Assembly (NCBI GenBank): GCA_002395925.1
Contig: DGVM01000089.1
Location: forward strand, 1-6,084
Direction of reading: 5' to 3'
DNA from: Bacteroidales bacterium UBA4284
GTDB taxonomy: Bacteria; Bacteroidota; Bacteroidia; Bacteroidales; UBA932
Length of the DNA: 6,084 nucleotides
Shown here: in pieces, positions 5,115 to 6,084 of the stretch
Layout: each line of letters starts with the position of its first letter
Numbering within the stretch: position 1 is the stretch's first letter
Notes under the pieces: model-generated
Database searches by the model: none
Told to the model about the DNA's origin: nothing
Seen by the model: only the letters and a program-made list of their open reading frames with translations
Program-made: the position numbers and the translations under genes

Positions 5115-6084
5115 TACTGGGCGAAAGTCACTCCGGCGGTATTCACGTTGGGAGCGCTACCAACAATAAATGAGGAGAAGTTGCCGGCGTCGACAGTCAC
5201 GGCTTGGCCTGAGTTGACAACCTGTCCGGCTACCTTGCCGGTCAGGGCTGCGGTGAGGCTCTCGTCGGCGGTACCGATGGCAAGGCCGATCTGGCAGCCT
5301 TCAGCGCCTTCTACCACGGTCTTGGAAGTCACGGTGAAGTTGGTGAACGTGGACTTCTCGCTGCACCTCATACCGAGGATGCCGCCCACGGAACCCTTGC
5401 CGGAGGAAACGATGCGGCCGGCATTGGTGCAGCCGTCGCACACGATGATGGCAGAGATTTCACTGTAGGCGATGATGCCGCCGATACGGTTGTTGGCGGT
5501 GGTGGAAGTTGCGGTCACGTCGCCGTTGTTCGTACAGTTCTTGAATGTGTAGGTGTACACACCGTCAGGGTAGCTGCTGCGGCCGCAGTGGCCGGCGATA
5601 CCGGCGGCGCGGGTCCTGGACTTGGTGTCCACGACGTTACAGTCGATCTTGCCGTTGTTGATGCAGGTGTCGTAAAGGATGGTCGCGCCGTCGGTCGGAG
5701 TGCCGTAGTAGCCGGTGATACCGCCGATGTAGGACCAGGAAGATGCGGTGTAGTCACCCTCGTTCCAGAGGATGTAACCGTCGTTCGTGCAGTTCTTGAA
5801 AGCGACTTCGGTAGCGTTGTTGATGTAGCCGCAGATACCTGCGATACGGGGAGTGCCTGTGCCTTCGTAGGTGACCTGGCCGCTGTTGGTGCAGCCGACG
5901 ACCTCACCCTTGCCCTCGATGTGGCCCACGATGCCGCCGAGCTGGGAAGCGTTGGACGCGCCCTTTTCGGGGATGATCATCTCGACCTTGCCGGTATTCT
6001 TGCAGTTGGTCACGTTGACGCCTGCGGTGGTGAAGCCGACGATGCCGCCCATATGGTGGGTGCACTTGGTGGTGGCGAGCAGGT
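5114..6084 (-). CDS. GGIxG/CxNxG repeat protein (GLUG-like), 5' end outside window
   Basis: The C-terminal 322 or so residues of a larger protein are present. An internal Met at 6052 is preceded by ten open codons to the window edge (LLATTKCTHH), and that Met sits inside a repeat (MGGIVG), so it is not the start. About six units of 32-41 residues follow. Each opens with GGIVG, AGICG, GGITG, AGIAG or GGIIA and contains a C-x-N-x-G-x-(V/I) core: CKNTGKV, CTNSGQV, CTNDGYI, CINNGKI, CTNNGDV, CTNAGRI. A degenerate seventh unit (GGILG) and a roughly 58-residue non-repeat tail ending in TFAQ close the protein. The pattern resembles the GLUG motif and predicts a right-handed beta-solenoid with a stacked Cys column. 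Such proteins are usually extracellular adhesins or surface proteins. The missing N-terminus probably carries a secretion or lipoprotein signal. The TAA stop overlaps the next ATG. Confidence 0.75.
   Translation of the reverse strand, partial: LLATTKCTHHMGGIVGFTTAGVNVTNCKNTGKVEMIIPEKGASNASQLGGIVGHIEGKGEVVGCTNSGQVTYEGTGTPRIAGICGYINNATEVAFKNCTNDGYILWNEGDYTASSWSYIGGITGYYGTPTDGATILYDTCINNGKIDCNVVDTKSRTRAAGIAGHCGRSSYPDGVYTYTFKNCTNNGDVTATSTTANNRIGGIIAYSEISAIIVCDGCTNAGRIVSSGKGSVGGILGMRCSEKSTFTNFTVTSKTVVEGAEGCQIGLAIGTADESLTAALTGKVAGQVVNSGQAVTVDAGNFSSFIVGSAPNVNTAGVTFAQ
5291..6084 (-). repeat. Protein-level tandem repeats, 32-41 residues each
   Basis: Repeat openings, counted from the Met at 6052, fall at residues 2, 39, 71, 110, 150, 191 and 223, with Cys of the core motif at 17, 54, 88, 130, 173 and 208. 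At DNA level the openings recur as variants of GATGCCGCC on the plus strand. Spacing differs between units because of loop length, so the repeats are old and diverged rather than recent duplications. The array continues past the right edge. Confidence 0.75.

Noticed and set aside
4515..5169. Two overlapping plus-strand open frames opposite the BACON/propeller gene and its start
   Set aside because: Antisense shadows of a well-supported lipoprotein gene, without signal peptide, domain or promoter.
5148..5468. A 106-codon plus-strand frame opposite the end of the repeat gene
   Set aside because: Antisense shadow with no promoter or domain; the opposite strand shows clear periodic motifs.
5515..5907. 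A Ser/Thr/Ala/Pro-rich minus-strand frame inside the repeat gene
   Set aside because: It is an out-of-frame reading of the repeat-encoding DNA; the low-complexity composition follows from the repeats.
5291..6084. The repeated GATGCCGCC-type DNA as a CRISPR array or other DNA-level repeat element
   Set aside because: The repeats are imperfect, lie in one open frame and are explained by the GGIxG protein motif.

Overview
The window looks like chromosomal DNA from a member of the Bacteroidota, most likely a gut-type Bacteroidales. This rests on three things. Several promoters fit the Bacteroidota pattern of a TTG element, a 19-20 bp spacer and TAnnTTTG. Shine-Dalgarno sequences are absent in front of the genes. 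The protein content is typical: lipoproteins with an LASC lipobox, a BACON domain, small outer-membrane beta-barrels and a GGIxG/CxNxG repeat protein. The genus cannot be fixed from the sequence alone.

Left part (1-554): an AT-rich, gene-free region with divergent promoter signals. One fires leftward out of the window and one fires rightward. The rightward one would give a leader of roughly 190 nt containing a strong hairpin in front of the first gene.

Plus-strand part (555-1844): two genes for small secreted proteins with the look of outer-membrane beta-barrels. They are separated by a GC-rich hairpin and a second Bacteroidota-type promoter, so the second gene can be transcribed on its own.

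Minus-strand part (6084 down to 1832): four tightly packed genes transcribed leftward. In order they are a Cys-ladder GGIxG repeat protein (5' end outside the window), a lipoprotein joining a BACON domain to what looks like a TagC/helveticin-J/P68-type beta-propeller, a lipoprotein endonuclease/exonuclease/phosphatase (EEP) enzyme on a Pro-Glu stalk, and an EamA-type inner-membrane transporter. The junctions are a 1-nt overlap (TAATG), a 6-nt gap and a 1-nt gap, which strongly suggests one operon with translational coupling. The last gene overlaps the plus-strand barrel gene tail-to-tail by 13 bp.

How they may work together (inference): repeat protein and propeller lipoprotein as surface-exposed binding modules, the EEP lipoprotein as a tethered phosphodiesterase or phosphatase, and the EamA carrier moving a small metabolite. 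This could be a small surface system acting on a phosphodiester-containing polymer, nucleic acid or phospholipid. No mobile element, CRISPR array, tRNA or rRNA was seen.
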